Below, in pieces: positions 51,004 to 63,250 of a stretch of 64,000 nt of DNA; positions within the stretch are counted from its first letter, which is position 1, and each line of letters begins with the position of its first letter. A model generated the notes under the pieces. The model was not told where the DNA came from. It was given only the letters and a program-made list of their open reading frames with translations, and did not search any database. Origin of the DNA: Cucumis sativus (Eukaryota > Streptophyta > Magnoliopsida > Cucurbitales > Cucurbitaceae). The stretch spans positions 2,666,001-2,730,000 of the forward strand of contig NC_026658.2 in NCBI RefSeq assembly GCF_000004075.3, in the 5' to 3' direction. Position numbers and translations under genes: made by a program.

Positions 51004-52881
51004 CTAGTCCTGGAGCTTGAGTGTGTTCAGGAAGCTCTTTCCTTCTGCTAGATCATTGCTGGAGAGAAATTTGAGAAAATCATTGAAGCTGCTGTCTTTA
51101 TACTTTTTAGGATTGTGTTCATTCACAAGTTCTTCGGCAGGTTTCATTTTCTCGTCCATTCCCAAGCTATGCAGACTTGTGATGGAGATTCTTGTTCTCT
51201 CCGAATTGACAGTTGCTCTGTGGACAACTCCTTTGTAAAGGCCATTGCTAAGAACTTCCACATGATCGCCCACATGGACCTGCAAAGCACCATCAATCTT
51301 TGGGACCATCTTCCATGTCCCATCAGCTGGGTCCATGACTTCAAGGCCTTGGCTGCTTTGAAGAACTGTGGTTATGCAACTGTAGTCTGTATGTGGTGGC
51401 AACCCGAGTGCGACCCCTGGCTGTGGACATGGGGGATAGCAATTTACTGCCACTACTTGGACTCCTTCAGCCATTTTGCTGCTGAGGTATGTTGGACTTA
51501 AATTCAAGCTTTCATTTATTGCTTCCATTATCTCTAGGCTCACTTTTCTCACCTCCTTGGTGTATCGTCCCATCTTTTCCCTGAAACGGGTGTAGATATA
51601 TATTATAGTGTGTGTGTCTATATATACACATACATACATACATACATACATATAATCACAAGGACATATTTCTGAAGAAAATATTTTCTTATAGCTAAAG
51701 ATTAAGTAACAGTCTTTTTTTTTGGGGGTGGGGAGGGGGAGGGAGGGGGAGGGAGGGAGGGAGGGAGGGAGGGAGGGAGGGGTCAGTGATGTATTTTTAT
51801 TTTTTTAGAATATCCGTTGATATAGATATTTTCATTGGAGGCGTCGATATGTTTGTTCGTATGTGCATTGCGACTCTTGTCATGTTTTGATTGTCATTTA
51901 ATGGTGTGCATTAGGACTCCCATATTTATGGTTCATTGAAGAAGTATCCCTCAATATCTTTTGCTGCGTATGCATTAGAAAAATTCTGACTCTTCGACCA
52001 TATTAAACGTTAGCATAAACTAAAAAAGCAACATTGGTTAGCTGGAAATCTGGTTCAAAGGCGGCAGCATATGTATAGCGGTGCTTTTCTTTTGGCGGTT
52101 TAATGGTTTCATGGTATCTTCGAGTTGAATTTCCTTGAACCGCCTTCTAGTGTAGTACTAAAATTTTCATATGGTAATCAGGAAGCGAAAAATAAGTGCG
52201 GGATGGAAAATTAAAATATTTAGTTACCTATAATTACGTGGATTGGTGGGCCAGGAGTCTATCCAATCTTCCAATGGATGAGCATAGTGTTTGAGGAATA
52301 CTCTCCAAAACTTTATTTTATCAACTCCATCTTTCAAGCTTGTCCCATACCTGACTGCTTTGCAAACATCATCTGATTTATACTTCATCTTCTCCTTCAG
52401 TGGTAAGTTGAAGAATTCGTTAGCTTGGCTAAGTGCTTCCTCCATCACTGTTTCAGTGATTCCATGATTGATTATCTGAAGAGAAAAAAAGATCTAATTG
52501 GTTAAGAGATTTAACTGATCATATAAATCTTTCCAGTTTCCTAGATCAATACGAAGAATCGAACCAGCTAGAATTAGTATTAACAATGCCTAAAAGATGA
52601 CGGTGCATAGGTAGGTCGGTTTGCTTGAAACTTACTTGAAAGAAGCCTAGGCTAATGCAAGCTTTTCTGAGCTCTTCAGTGGCAAGGGACCTTTGAACTG
52701 AGTCACTTGATCTTAGAGAAGCCATGTCAATGATAGGAACAATGGCGATCTCAGGCGACATACTTGGGCGGTGTGGAGCAGGAATCACATAAGCATTAGG
52801 GACATAACTTAAACCTTTCTCTTGTGCAGTCTTTCCTGTAGGAAATGTGCCTGAACTCTCACCATTTAAACCCATTGTCAT
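51004..52881 (-). CDS. 2-oxoglutarate/Fe(II)-dependent dioxygenase
   Basis: Plant DOXC-class oxygenase that couples 2-oxoglutarate decarboxylation to oxidation of a metabolite; the substrate cannot be told. Exons are 52636-52881, 52228-52475 and 51004-51580; frames join to 356 residues, the normal length. The N-terminal DIOX_N part ends in LRKACISLGFFQ|IINHGI. The catalytic core has NCYPPCPQP, the iron ligands H228-T-D230 and H285, and the 2-oxoglutarate-binding R295-I-S297. The sequence (HVGDHVEVLSNGLYKGVVHRA) fits the DMR6/DLO and flavanone 3-dioxygenase-like groups; I cannot choose between them. I used the first in-frame ATG at 52881, but a second lies two codons on. A TATA box lies 77 bases upstream. 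Intron 2 (51581-52227) contains the G-rich tract and microsatellite. Confidence 0.93.
51620..51652. repeat. (TACA)n microsatellite
   Basis: A run of ACATACATACAT units lies in intron 2 of the dioxygenase gene, next to TATATA. Confidence 0.85.
51722..51781. repeat. G-rich (GGGA)n tract
   Basis: The plus strand carries a nearly uninterrupted run of GGG and GGGA units (GGAGGGAGGGAGGGAGGG and so on) over about 60 bases. It has far more than the four G-runs needed for a G-quadruplex. It lies in intron 2 of a minus-strand gene, so the RNA would carry the C-rich complement and the G-rich strand is the transcription template. Confidence 0.9.
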
Positions 52882-52957
52882 AAGAAAATGAATTTTCAAA
52901 GAAGTAGATGAATTAGAAGAAAAGAAGAATAATGTGGTTTGTGATCACATAGTTGGG

Positions 52958-52966
52958 TTTATATAG
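52958..52966 (-). promoter_or_regulatory. TATA box of dioxygenase gene
   Basis: CTATATAAA on the minus strand lies 77 bases before the start codon. A G-box core CACGTG lies further upstream at 53221-53226. Confidence 0.6.
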
Positions 52967-55900
52967 ATATCATTGCAACTTTTGTTGCTTTGAATTCAGA
53001 CCATAAAGGATTTTCATTGAAAAGGAGGTCTTCGAAGGTTTGAGCAAAAAACCAAAGTGTTACTTTTAGCATAAATTGTATCTACTTGATGGATGGAAAC
53101 AAAAACAAATTAAAAGGGATGATAGTAATTCTCTTCCTTTAGTTCTGTCTTTTCAAAATTTAGGTTAATTTAAAAATCATAGAAGAAAAAAATTTGATAT
53201 TGTTGACTCTATCCTTGTACCACGTGGGTATTCATTTAATAGGAGAGAAGTTTAATTTAACCCTTCAATGATATGCAAGTAGGGTTTTCAACATAATATT
53301 ACTTTCTCCAGGTCTCCTTTAGTTTTCTTGAATATGCAAATGGTGTTTGAGATAAAAAGTTGAATAGTAAGAGTTTTAGTGTCTTGAGAGCTGAAACCTA
53401 TAGTATAAAAAATTGATAGCATATAAATTGATGTTTTTTAGTAGTGTGACTCACAAACTCTTCGAACCAAACAAAGAGTGAAGTTTATATAACTCCATAT
53501 TTTTTTCTTCCTACTCCCAAAATCCTTGTGCCAAAAAACACCCTCTGAAAATTCTTCCATAAAGGGTTTCATGTATTTATAAGAGAAAAGTATTCTTCCA
53601 TAAAGGTTTTCATGTATTTATAAGAGAAAAGAATTTCAAATTTATATCCCATTGTTGTTATATTATGCAAACTAATAAGTATTATGTGGTTCATTATTAC
53701 ACCATCATTGAATATTTTATTTTTTTATAAAAAAATTAGGTTTGACTTTTCAAGATTGATTTTGTTGTTGAGTTTATACTTTTTATAATTTGACTTTAGA
53801 ATACTCATAGAAAAAAGAAAAAATAAAACTCATCCAACCAAAAGAAACGTCCACAATGAATTATAAAAATGAAAAAAAAAAAACTATGTTAAGAAGAAAA
53901 AAAATAGTATAAATTGAAAAAGAAGTTTGTAAATTGTAAGGTGGAGTCAAAATAATTAATGATAATGGTAAGTATTTTAGTAATATATGGGAATGAAAAC
54001 AGAAGAACAATAATGAGAGTGATAGAAAAGTTCGGAATTGTAGTTAAAGGGAAATATTAATAAAAAATAATTATGTCATAATAATAATAATGTAAGCTGT
54101 AAATCTGGGAAGGCACCGCTAAGGAAAGAAGCAAGTTGAGAGTAAAAAGAGGAAGGGGAGAGAGAAATAAAGATTTTATTATATTAGTATTTGGAAAATT
54201 TAAAATGTATATATATAACGCGTAGAAGAAACAGATTTTGATATTGTGAGGCCGAGTTTTTGTCCACCTTGATGCTTGTGTCCAGGTGCGCCTCCAACTA
54301 CCACCTTTCTCTTATTATACATATTATCTATTATGGGGGGTTGAGGACTCTGAAGTTTCCTTCTTCTACTATATGTTTCTGATTATGAATGTCTTATGGT
54401 TATATCACTAAATTGGTACTTGTGATTTTATTTTGATTTAATGTGGTCTTCATGGTTTGGTGGCATATTTCCATTATCTTTACCCATTAGTACTTTACTA
54501 TTTTTTTCTCTTTAATTTGATACAGCTCACACCAAATAAGAATCATTATTAGTTCATTTTTGTTTATTTTAGAAAAATGCATTAGTTCATTGTTTCTTTT
54601 AGTGTAGGGGCCAGGATTTGAATTATATTAGTTCATTGTTATTCATTTATGGTATTGACTTATTATAGTAATAGTAAAAATTTCTGGGATTTTTGGTTCA
54701 AACTGACTTGATTGTAAAGGGTCCATGTGTAGTTGTACAAGTAGGATCTTAAACATGTTTAGTGCTTATTCTTTGGACACGTTTCAATGCTTAAATTAAG
54801 TATTAAACAAGAATGATGTTGAGGTGAGTAGGGTGATATTGCTTGTCGTCTCTTATTGTTAGGGATTGTTCTTCTATTTATACCTTAGTGGTGTCTTATA
54901 CTTCTCTAGTTTTGGTAGGTGGTGGGGTTTGTTAGTGTCAATGGGGAAAAGGACTAGATCAATCTTTTAATTTGAGTTACAATTATCGAAGTTTACTACC
55001 TCTTTGGAGGTTACTTCTCGGCTCAACTATTAACTTTAGGAATCATCTTTTATTTTAGCAATACTCTATTAGGTCACTTGATCACCTGCCCATTTGCTTA
55101 TTCGATATAGCTTAATTGATAAGATGTAAGTCCTAAAACCAAGATCGATTTCTCCCTTTCATTGACACATGGGGTCTATCTTCTCCTATATAAACTTATT
55201 TGATTAATTTTGCTTTCATTTTGATCATTATTACTACTAGTATTAGTGTAATTTTATTGTTATTGCAATTGAGATTCTAAATTAATCTATAGAAAGAAAA
55301 ATTATTATCAATATTTATTTATTTACTTAGAAACTATCTTTAACTAATATGAGTCTTCTAGAACTATCTCCATTCGAATCAATTTAACGTAAGAAGAGAA
55401 TTGTCTTTCCGACGACAACTATAATAAATAAGGTGTCGTAAGAATTCTTTTTCGTCGAGATGAATATGCAAGATAGCCATAAATGATTTTTAGATAAGAA
55501 ACATTTTTATGAATAAATGAAGTAAGGAGACATCTATAAACCATATGAAAGGTGATTACAATGAATATTATCAATTAGAAAATAAGATAAAAGAAAGATT
55601 GAAAAGCTAATACAAAGCTATAGAACCAAAACCATAAAATTTTCAAAAGCAAAAGTATAGAACAATGAAAAAAAAAAAGACAAGCAAGGGATTTGGAACG
55701 TTATGACTTTGATACATAGGACACTAGCTAGGATGGAGAGATGTTGAAGACGATCAACAATAGTAATCTCCTCGAAGACTAAACACCCATAAAAAAATTT
55801 TAATTTTCTCAAGAAAATAATTCATTCAAATAGTGAATGATTTAAGTGTTTTCATCAAATCAAGTGAAATTTTTGTATCGAGAACGATGAAAAAAAAGTA

Positions 55901-58900
55901 AATAATCCAAACTCATGAATCAAGAGAGACAAAATCTAAAAGAGTACCACAATTGAGATTACAATGAAGACACAAGTCGTTTGTCTTATAATCCTCAACC
56001 TACACATCAACCACTTGGATGTTATGAAAACAACCAATCTAACCAAACTCGAAAAGTTTACGATAAATGTTCATAGATTTTTATTGAAAGACAGTTTGAT
56101 GAATTAAGTTGAAAAAAGTATTCTCATGTCTCTGTCTGATTTACTTATTCTTATTTAATTTACATATTTTTATTTTCTTTAATTAAAAAGTTTATTACAT
56201 TGATTTATGATATGTAAAACTAGCCACAATATATACAATGCTTTGGAATTATGTTAGCATCCAATAGTAACATTAATATATTCTACCATAAAATTAAAAG
56301 ATCAACTACTACAAACAAAGGACACATCTTTTTTACTGATAAATTATAAACCCCAAATATTAAAACAAGTGAATTAATTCCATTTTTAGAAGAAAGCAAG
56401 ATTGATAAAAACAAAAAAAAATGAATAAGAGATCATAACCTTTTAATTAATCATTATACAAATTAACAATAAATCTTACAAAACTTATTTTATTTACACT
56501 TTTTTAGATGTGGTTTTTGGTGCCTGAACTTAGTCTAGAAGATTTAAAAGGCTAATTTACCCACTAAACGTGGATCAATAATATTAATATGATGTTAATT
56601 TTTTTTTATATATGTTTTATGACAAGCACAAAATTGAGAAGGAGCTAAGAATAGGTAAAAGGAAAAAACCCTCAAAGTAAAAAACACATAAAATCAAATA
56701 AAAATATATATTATTCTTTGTTTCCTAATATATATATAAATATATTATTCTTTTTTTGACAAAATAATATATATATATATAATTTCTAAATCTTATCCAA
56801 CCAAATAATCTTCTTTATGAAAAAAAAAATCTTTGTTCACATTGCCTCCATGGACTTGGACATGTTTCTTACAGAAAATTCAAAATGATACTTTGTGGAA
56901 GAAAAAGAGAAGAAAAGAAAAAGGAAAAGGAAAAAGGAAAGTGGAAAGGCTTTGCTTTGAATAATATTCATTGGCTTCATTGCAATGCCCTAATTTCTGC
57001 TCTCCTCTTCCTCTTTCCATTTTGACCTTACTTCATGCCATCTTTAACATTTAGTCTGGCACTGAAAACTTTGGTATAACTTAATATTATAAATATACGT
57101 ACTCACAATCACCGATTTATCCATGACGAATTATTAGTTTCGACCTTTCAAATTATAATCTTTTATATTAATAATTAGAGTTGACATATTAATAAATATG
57201 AATTTGTATAAATTTATGTATTTGGATAATTCATAGATAATGTATACATACATACAAAGTATTTAGTAATAAACTCTTTCAAATGCTATAATACGAAGCC
57301 GCACAAATATTGTTACATCATGAGTCAACTCAACTTTGATGTGTATTACTATTGAATACTTGAATTATGTAATTAAAATGTATGTATGAGTGTATTTTAT
57401 CATGTTTGTTCAATCTCAATACTTATCTAATTTATCGTGTATATGATATATATCAATACTTCATTCAAATATTGATGAATATGTGTATGTGTGTAATCTA
57501 TGTATACAATTATTTCTACATACATACAAAGTATTTTGGTGATAAACTCTTTTAAATATTATATATTATATATTTAAGTCGTAAAATGTTACATTGTAGC
57601 TAAATTTTGTCTATATTATTATCAAACTCAAATGATTATGCAATAAAGAAGTATGTGTATATATACATATTTACTATGGTGTTCAATTAGTGTACATTTG
57701 TACATACTCAAAAAGTTAATAAAATATCCTTACTAGTTAATTTTTTTTTTAAAAGTAGTAAAATATTAAAACGGTTTAAAAAATATAACAAAATTCATTC
57801 CTCTTTTTTCTTTTTTTTTTTCTTTTTTTGCGATATTTTGTGCTTTCAGTATAATTCTTAATTTAGTATTCATAAAATATATATGCTTTTAAGTATTTGA
57901 AATAAAAATCATTTGTGTTCGATTGTTTGATTTTTTATTTTTAACCATCTTTACAAATTCATAGTCCGTTTGGATTGAATTAAAAAATAATAATTTTCAA
58001 GAAATTCATTTTAGTTTGAACTTTTTTTAAAGAATTGTTTAAAATATGTTTTGAGTCCAAATACTTCAATTTTTAAAAATAAACGGTTGAAAATGTAGTC
58101 CAAATATGCAATTAGTTTTAAAAAAATTAATTTTTGTATCAAAATGGAAAACTCATAAAAAGTGTTTTTTAAAACTTTTTAATATGTATTTTAATTAGTT
58201 TAAAAACGTTAATTGGTTTTGATTATTAAAACCTATAAATATTTTATGAGAGGTGACAGTGTTTGTTCAAAGTCCAAACTCATAAATATTTATAATTATT
58301 TAATTAATTTATAAATTATTTGTTTTATGTTTTCTAATTTGACCATGCATATTTTATTTATAATAAACAAAAAGAAAATATTGACCAAATTGAGAAAAAT
58401 AGAATATTGAAAATAAACAAACAAATAAAACAATAATTTCACTAGCTATCAACGTGATTGATCACTAATAGAAAAATATCAGTATCTATCAAATGTTTGT
58501 TATTTTTGATATTTTTCCTCTTATCTAACTATATATTTTTGCAAAGAAAATTGTAGTTGGTTAATTGTTGTTTTTGTTCGTTACAAACAAAAACTCTTTA
58601 AAAGATTCAAAAAAAATTAAAAACATAAAAAAAAAATGCAATTCATATTTTATTCAAAGATAAAATTATTGAAAAAAAGTTTCAAAATAAAAATAATAAT
58701 CACAAAAATAAATTAGAAAGAATTTAAGAAACAATATCAGATGTCGTCTTTAACATAAAAGTTGAGTCATACGAACGCATGCAAAACAATTATGCACCCT
58801 TAAACACAAATATTTGAATCTCCAAAGATATATACTTTCTAGACATATAATTTTCAAACTCGTTATACTCATCAAGGCTACAAACAACTCCATAATCCTT

Positions 58901-59751
58901 GCAACCTATAACTTTTTAAAACATTTTTATTGAGATAACTATACCGTTAATATTTAGACAAAATTCAAGTAGTTGTCCTATCTTATCAATTCCTTATCAT
59001 TTGTTTGTTTATTTAATTTATCATTAGTTTTTACTACCAACAAAGTGCCTCAATTAAATAAGTAGAAAAAGACCAAATATGTTTTATTATTTTTTAATAA
59101 TAATAATAATAATTATGATTATTATAATAACAATATTGTGATAATTAATTTTCTTTTTTTCTTTATTTTGAATTAATTGAGTTAAATTTCTATTTTGAGC
59201 ATTTACTTTTACAAAAAATGGAAAATTCAATGATGTAATTAAACACTGAAACACTCATATTATTACATGTTTTATTGGATAAATTTTATAGAAAATTTCC
59301 ACAATTATTTTTAAATTTTATAACTTTGTATTTAATAAACTTCAAACTTAAGTAAAATTTAATAGAGAAATTCCTATGCATAAATGTCATAGAAAAAAAC
59401 AATGAAATTCCTATGGATAATTCAAAAAAAAAACTCATGGATGAAAATATGCTTGTAAGTTTATTTTTTAAAAACCAAACAATTACAATAAATAAAAATA
59501 TATTTTTAAATTTAGTAGAATGACTTTTAAAATATAATACAAAATGTTATTGTTTAGTAGTAATAATCACAGTGATATATCGATAAATATTTATCAATAT
59601 TAAATTACATAACAAAAATATCATTAATTGGATTTAACATTTTTGCTATATTTATAAATATTTATAAAATTATCATCTAAAAAAATTGTCCATATAATAT
59701 ATAATTATATTTAGAAATGTAAGAAAAAAGAAAAAGAGAAGTTCCCTCGAA
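52967..59751. other. Intergenic region, dioxygenase to MsrA
   Basis: No gene is visible in about 6.8 kb. Contents include a G-box core (53221-53226), a 41-base tandem duplication (53551-53632), a diverged duplicated block (57238-57290 and 57519-57560), oligo-A/T tracts, and TA-rich microsatellites near 56700-56780. The minus-strand frame at 55618-55812 is short and lacks a recognisable domain. Confidence 0.55.
53551..53632. repeat. 41-bp tandem duplication
   Basis: ATTCTTCCATAAAGG..TTTCATGTATTTATAAGAGAAAAG occurs twice in a row, with start positions 41 bases apart. The copies differ by one base (GGGTTTC against GGTTTTC). Confidence 0.9.
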
Positions 59752-59799
59752 ATGGCAATGGCAATTCACAACAATTTCTTGAAGAGACTGATCCCTTGA
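59752..59799 (+). promoter_or_regulatory. Upstream ORF in MsrA leader
   Basis: An ATG-initiated 15-codon frame (MAMAIHNNFLKRLIP, then TGA) ends 39 bases before the MsrA start codon. If it lies inside the transcript it could reduce or tune translation of MsrA. The transcript start is not known. Confidence 0.4.
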
Positions 59800-59838
59800 G
59801 GAACAAGATTTTATATTCCAACACGTCTTCGTCTCACA

Positions 59839-62800
59839 ATGCTCAAATACTTAGCCTTACCCTTTTCTTCTTCTTCTTCTTCTTCTTCTTCAACTCTTCC
59901 TTCTCTGCTGCTTCCCATTTCCTCTTCTCTCTCAAAACCCACTCCTAATTTCTCCAAACCCTTCGTCCAATCCAATTTTTCAATCAAACCCATCTCTCCT
60001 TTCCCCAAAACCCATCGACCCATTTCTTCAAAACCCCCTTCCATGAATCTCTTGAACAAGCTTGGTTTCGGCTCCAAACCCTCGCCGGAGATGTCCGCCA
60101 TTGCTCAAGGTCCCGACGATGACATTCCTGCCCCTGGCCAGCAGTTTGCCCAATTTGGGGCTGGTTGTTTTTGGGGCGTCGAATTGGGGTTTCAGAGAGT
60201 GCCCGGTGTGACCAAAACAGAGGTCGGGTACACTCAAGGGCATGTTCATAATCCTACGTATGAAGATGTTTGTACGGGGCAGACCTATCACTCTGAGGTT
60301 GTTCGGGTTCAGTATGATCCTAAAGAATGCAGTTATGAGTCTCTGCTTGATGCTTTTTGGGCTCGACATGATCCCACTACTGTTAATCGCCAGGTTGGTT
60401 GGTTTTTTTCTTTTTTCTTTTTAATCAATTTTTTTGATGTGTTATGGTTCATGCCTCAATTCTGGGTTAGCCTTTGTTTGGGTAGTTTCTTTTGGAATTT
60501 TTGAAGTTGTTATATTGAGATTTCGCTATCTTTTTTAGAATTGAAGCTTCGATGTTTACCAATATCATATTTGAGTTCAATTTCTCTGTCGTGGATTGTT
60601 TAACGACTTGGACTGGTCAATCCTTATGTGTTATTTGTTTCAGGACTCGGGAGGAAAGCAAGCTTATCCATGCTTATGAAATATATACTAGTAACGTAGA
60701 GGAAAAATAGTCACTGAGTTAAAAATTCATGAAGGGATGTTTTGTTTCTGTTTATGCCTTGTTACTTACAGTATTGTACTTTCATGGCCATACCGAAAGT
60801 TGCGAATTTTTCCTTCTGCTTTGCTACACATGAATGGCTCATGTATTGATATAGTGTTTCCTGGCTTTAAATAATGTGAATCAGATGAAAGATGGCTATT
60901 TTAATAAGTATTTACACATGAGTATATGATTAAGAAATGTTAAGCACCCGCCCCGTGGGGAGAAGAGTTGCTTTCTTTGACTTGCGGGTGTATGTGCTAT
61001 TTTGTGAGTTTTGTAGGTTAGGAGGAATAGTAGGGTTTTAGAGGTGTGGGCAGGGATCCTGGTGATGTTTGGTCCCCTGTTTGTTATTATGTTTCATTGT
61101 GGGCTTCGATTTAAAAGGTTATTTTTTGTAACTATTCTGTAGGAGTTATTTTGCATAGTCTGTGTCCCTTTTTGTTGTAGGGTGCTTCTTTCTTTTTGTG
61201 GGTTGGTCTTTTATTTTCCTTTTATTATTTCATTTCTCTTTTCTCATTGAAAGTGGTTAATCTCATAAAAAGAGAAAGAAAGAAAGAAAGAAAATGTTAA
61301 GCTCATATAAAGTAGGATGTTAGGCAGTTGTAAACATTCCTCAAAGATGCATGCTCAGAGTATCAACTATCGAGTGAAATAAAAACTGTTGATGGTTGGT
61401 CACCTACATTGGATATGCTAGTTTGTGTCTCCGTTGCCACACTCGTGTTACATTGTGCTTCTTCAATTGGAAGATAAGTTTTTATTGAAGAAATGAAATT
61501 GGCAAAGTAGTAACCTCTTAATTTCAATAGAGGGTACTTTGATCGTATATTAACTTTCTTATTCATGTCTCTTTTGGTTTTAAGATTTAAGGGTAGAGCA
61601 TTTGATGATGGAGTTTTGAAGAGGTTGAGCATTTAGTTGAGAATAATGTTCCTTTTTTGACTGAGTGGCTGTAGCATTTTTCCTTGAAACATTTTGAGGG
61701 CTGTGAATTTATCTGAGAAGATTGTTTCTATTTTGATCGATTGGCTGTAGTATTTTTCCATTGAACTTTTTGAGTGTGGATAATTTAACTAGGAAGAATG
61801 TTTTGTTTTTTGACTGAGTGGCTACAGCATTTTCTTTTTGGAATTGATACTGCTTGAAATATACAATTGCTTTTACTAATTAAAAAAAGGAGTTCGTTTT
61901 TTGGAACCATCATGGGTTGTTTTCTTTGAAGGAGACGGCCTCTTTATTGATATAGTAATAATGAGACAAAAGCTCATAATACAAAAGAATTACACAATGA
62001 GCATGTAACCATGGATCAAGGGGTGCACTTGGACATTTCAACTAGATTGATGGAACCATCATTGGTTGGTCTTGTGGTAAAAAAGGAGACATACTCTCAA
62101 TAATTAACTAAGAGTTCATCGGTTCAATCCATGGTAGCCACATACCTAGGAATTAATTTCCTACGACTACTAGACTACTAGTTTTGTTGAACACATGAAT
62201 GTTGTAGGTTTATGTTGTTATCCCAAAAAAGAAAAAAATAATAAAATAATAAATAAATGATTTTTTTTTAGCAAGGACATCATTCCAATGGTCGAAGATC
62301 CTATGTGTTTTGAAAGGCACTTCCCTGAATCTTTAGAAAGCTATTTCTCAATGTTTGCCTTGTTTTATCATATATGTAATTATCAGTTGTGGATGTAGCT
62401 AGTGCTATTTTAGTATAGTTGATTGACATGGTTTCCTTGGTTGCGTTTTCATTTGTTTGTTGGGGGTGGGGGTCAAATGTGAAATTCTAAAGAAAGTTGA
62501 GTTCTTCTTGTGGCTCCTTTTGCTTGAAACAGTAAACACCATATACAACCATGTACTTTTTCCAAAGGTTTCCCATTTTAGGTCTTGGTCAGAGACTTGT
62601 AGTGATGTGTTCACATTTACTCTAAAGCATGCTTTTAATCATATTCTTTTATGATTGGAGATATGAAAGTTTCCAAGCTTTTGAATCAGTGATTTCAGGG
62701 GATACGGACCCATACTTGATTAGCATCACAGGTTACGTACTAATCTCCTTCCAACCAACTAAGGGGAAGAAGAAGTATTTTTCAAGGATTACAATAAGGC

Positions 62801-63250
62801 TAATTTTTTTTTTTTTTTTCTTCTCTTTTAAAGACCATTCTTCAGTTTGAGCTACTTATTTATTTCTTATTCCAAAAGATATATTATATATGATGTTTAG
62901 CTCCGAGATAACTTGTCATTGTTTTGCATTTGAATCTTTTCTGTTCATCCTCTTCCCTAAATGCAAGTAATTGTGATCATAATCTTTTGGATTTACAGGG
63001 AAATGATGTGGGAACACAATACAGATCTGGCATATACTTCTACACTCCTGAACAAGAGAAAGCTGCTCGAGAATCAATGGAACGCCACCAGAAGACATTG
63101 AACAGAAAGATTGTGACCGAGATTCTTCCTGCCAAGAAGTTCTACCGAGCGGAGGAATACCATCAACAATATCTCGAGAAAGGAGGTCGATTTGGCTTCA
63201 AGCAATCTGCTTCCAAAGGCTGTAACGACCCAATCCGCTGCTATGGTTAG
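59839..63250 (+). CDS. MSRA4: Peptide methionine sulfoxide reductase A, plastid type
   Basis: Reduces methionine-S-sulfoxide in oxidised proteins, using thioredoxin in the chloroplast. Exons are 59839-60393 and 62999-63250; frames join to 268 residues. The first ~65 residues are Ser/Pro-rich, positively charged and nearly free of acids, as in a plastid transit peptide. [17 protein letters not shown] sequence then leads to the MsrA domain: GAGCFWG with catalytic Cys110, [40 protein letters not shown], then QYRSGIY and [11 protein letters not shown]. The C-terminus [10 protein letters not shown] holds Cys260 and Cys266, the recycling pair. Similar to Arabidopsis plastid MSRA4. The symbol assumes this orthology. 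AATAAA at 63398-63403 is a likely poly-A signal. Confidence 0.95.
60940..61290 (+). mobile_element. LINE 3' end in MsrA intron
   Basis: In plus-strand translation this has the typical tail order: [18 protein letters not shown], then short hydrophobic blocks, then an untranslated TTTC-rich stretch ending in an (AAAG)n run (61261-61293) that may be the A-tail. It lies in the only intron of MsrA. Confidence 0.45.
61905..62060 (-). mobile_element. Retroelement 3' tail, antisense
   Basis: This shares CTCTTTATTGATA and a later GGGGTGCACTTGGACATTTCAAC block with the element at 9700-9870. It is inserted in the MsrA intron in the opposite direction to the gene. Confidence 0.5.
62062..62230 (+). mobile_element. 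tRNA-derived SINE
   Basis: A box-A-like string (TTGGTCTTGTGGTAAAAAAGG) is followed about 45 bases on by box B (GGTTCAATCC), then ATGGTAGCCAC and CTAGGAATTAATTTCCTACGA. The same order occurs in the SINE at 7630-7842 on the other strand. It is inserted in the MsrA intron. Confidence 0.65.
62300..62700 (+). mobile_element. Possible LINE-like debris
   Basis: A short plus-strand piece reads [21 protein letters not shown], similar to the [10 protein letters not shown] segment of LINE proteins seen at 10850-11632. Nothing else in the stretch supports it. Confidence 0.3.

Noticed and set aside
55618..55812. 64-codon minus-strand frame
   Set aside because: It is short, has no family motif and lies in AT-rich intergenic DNA.
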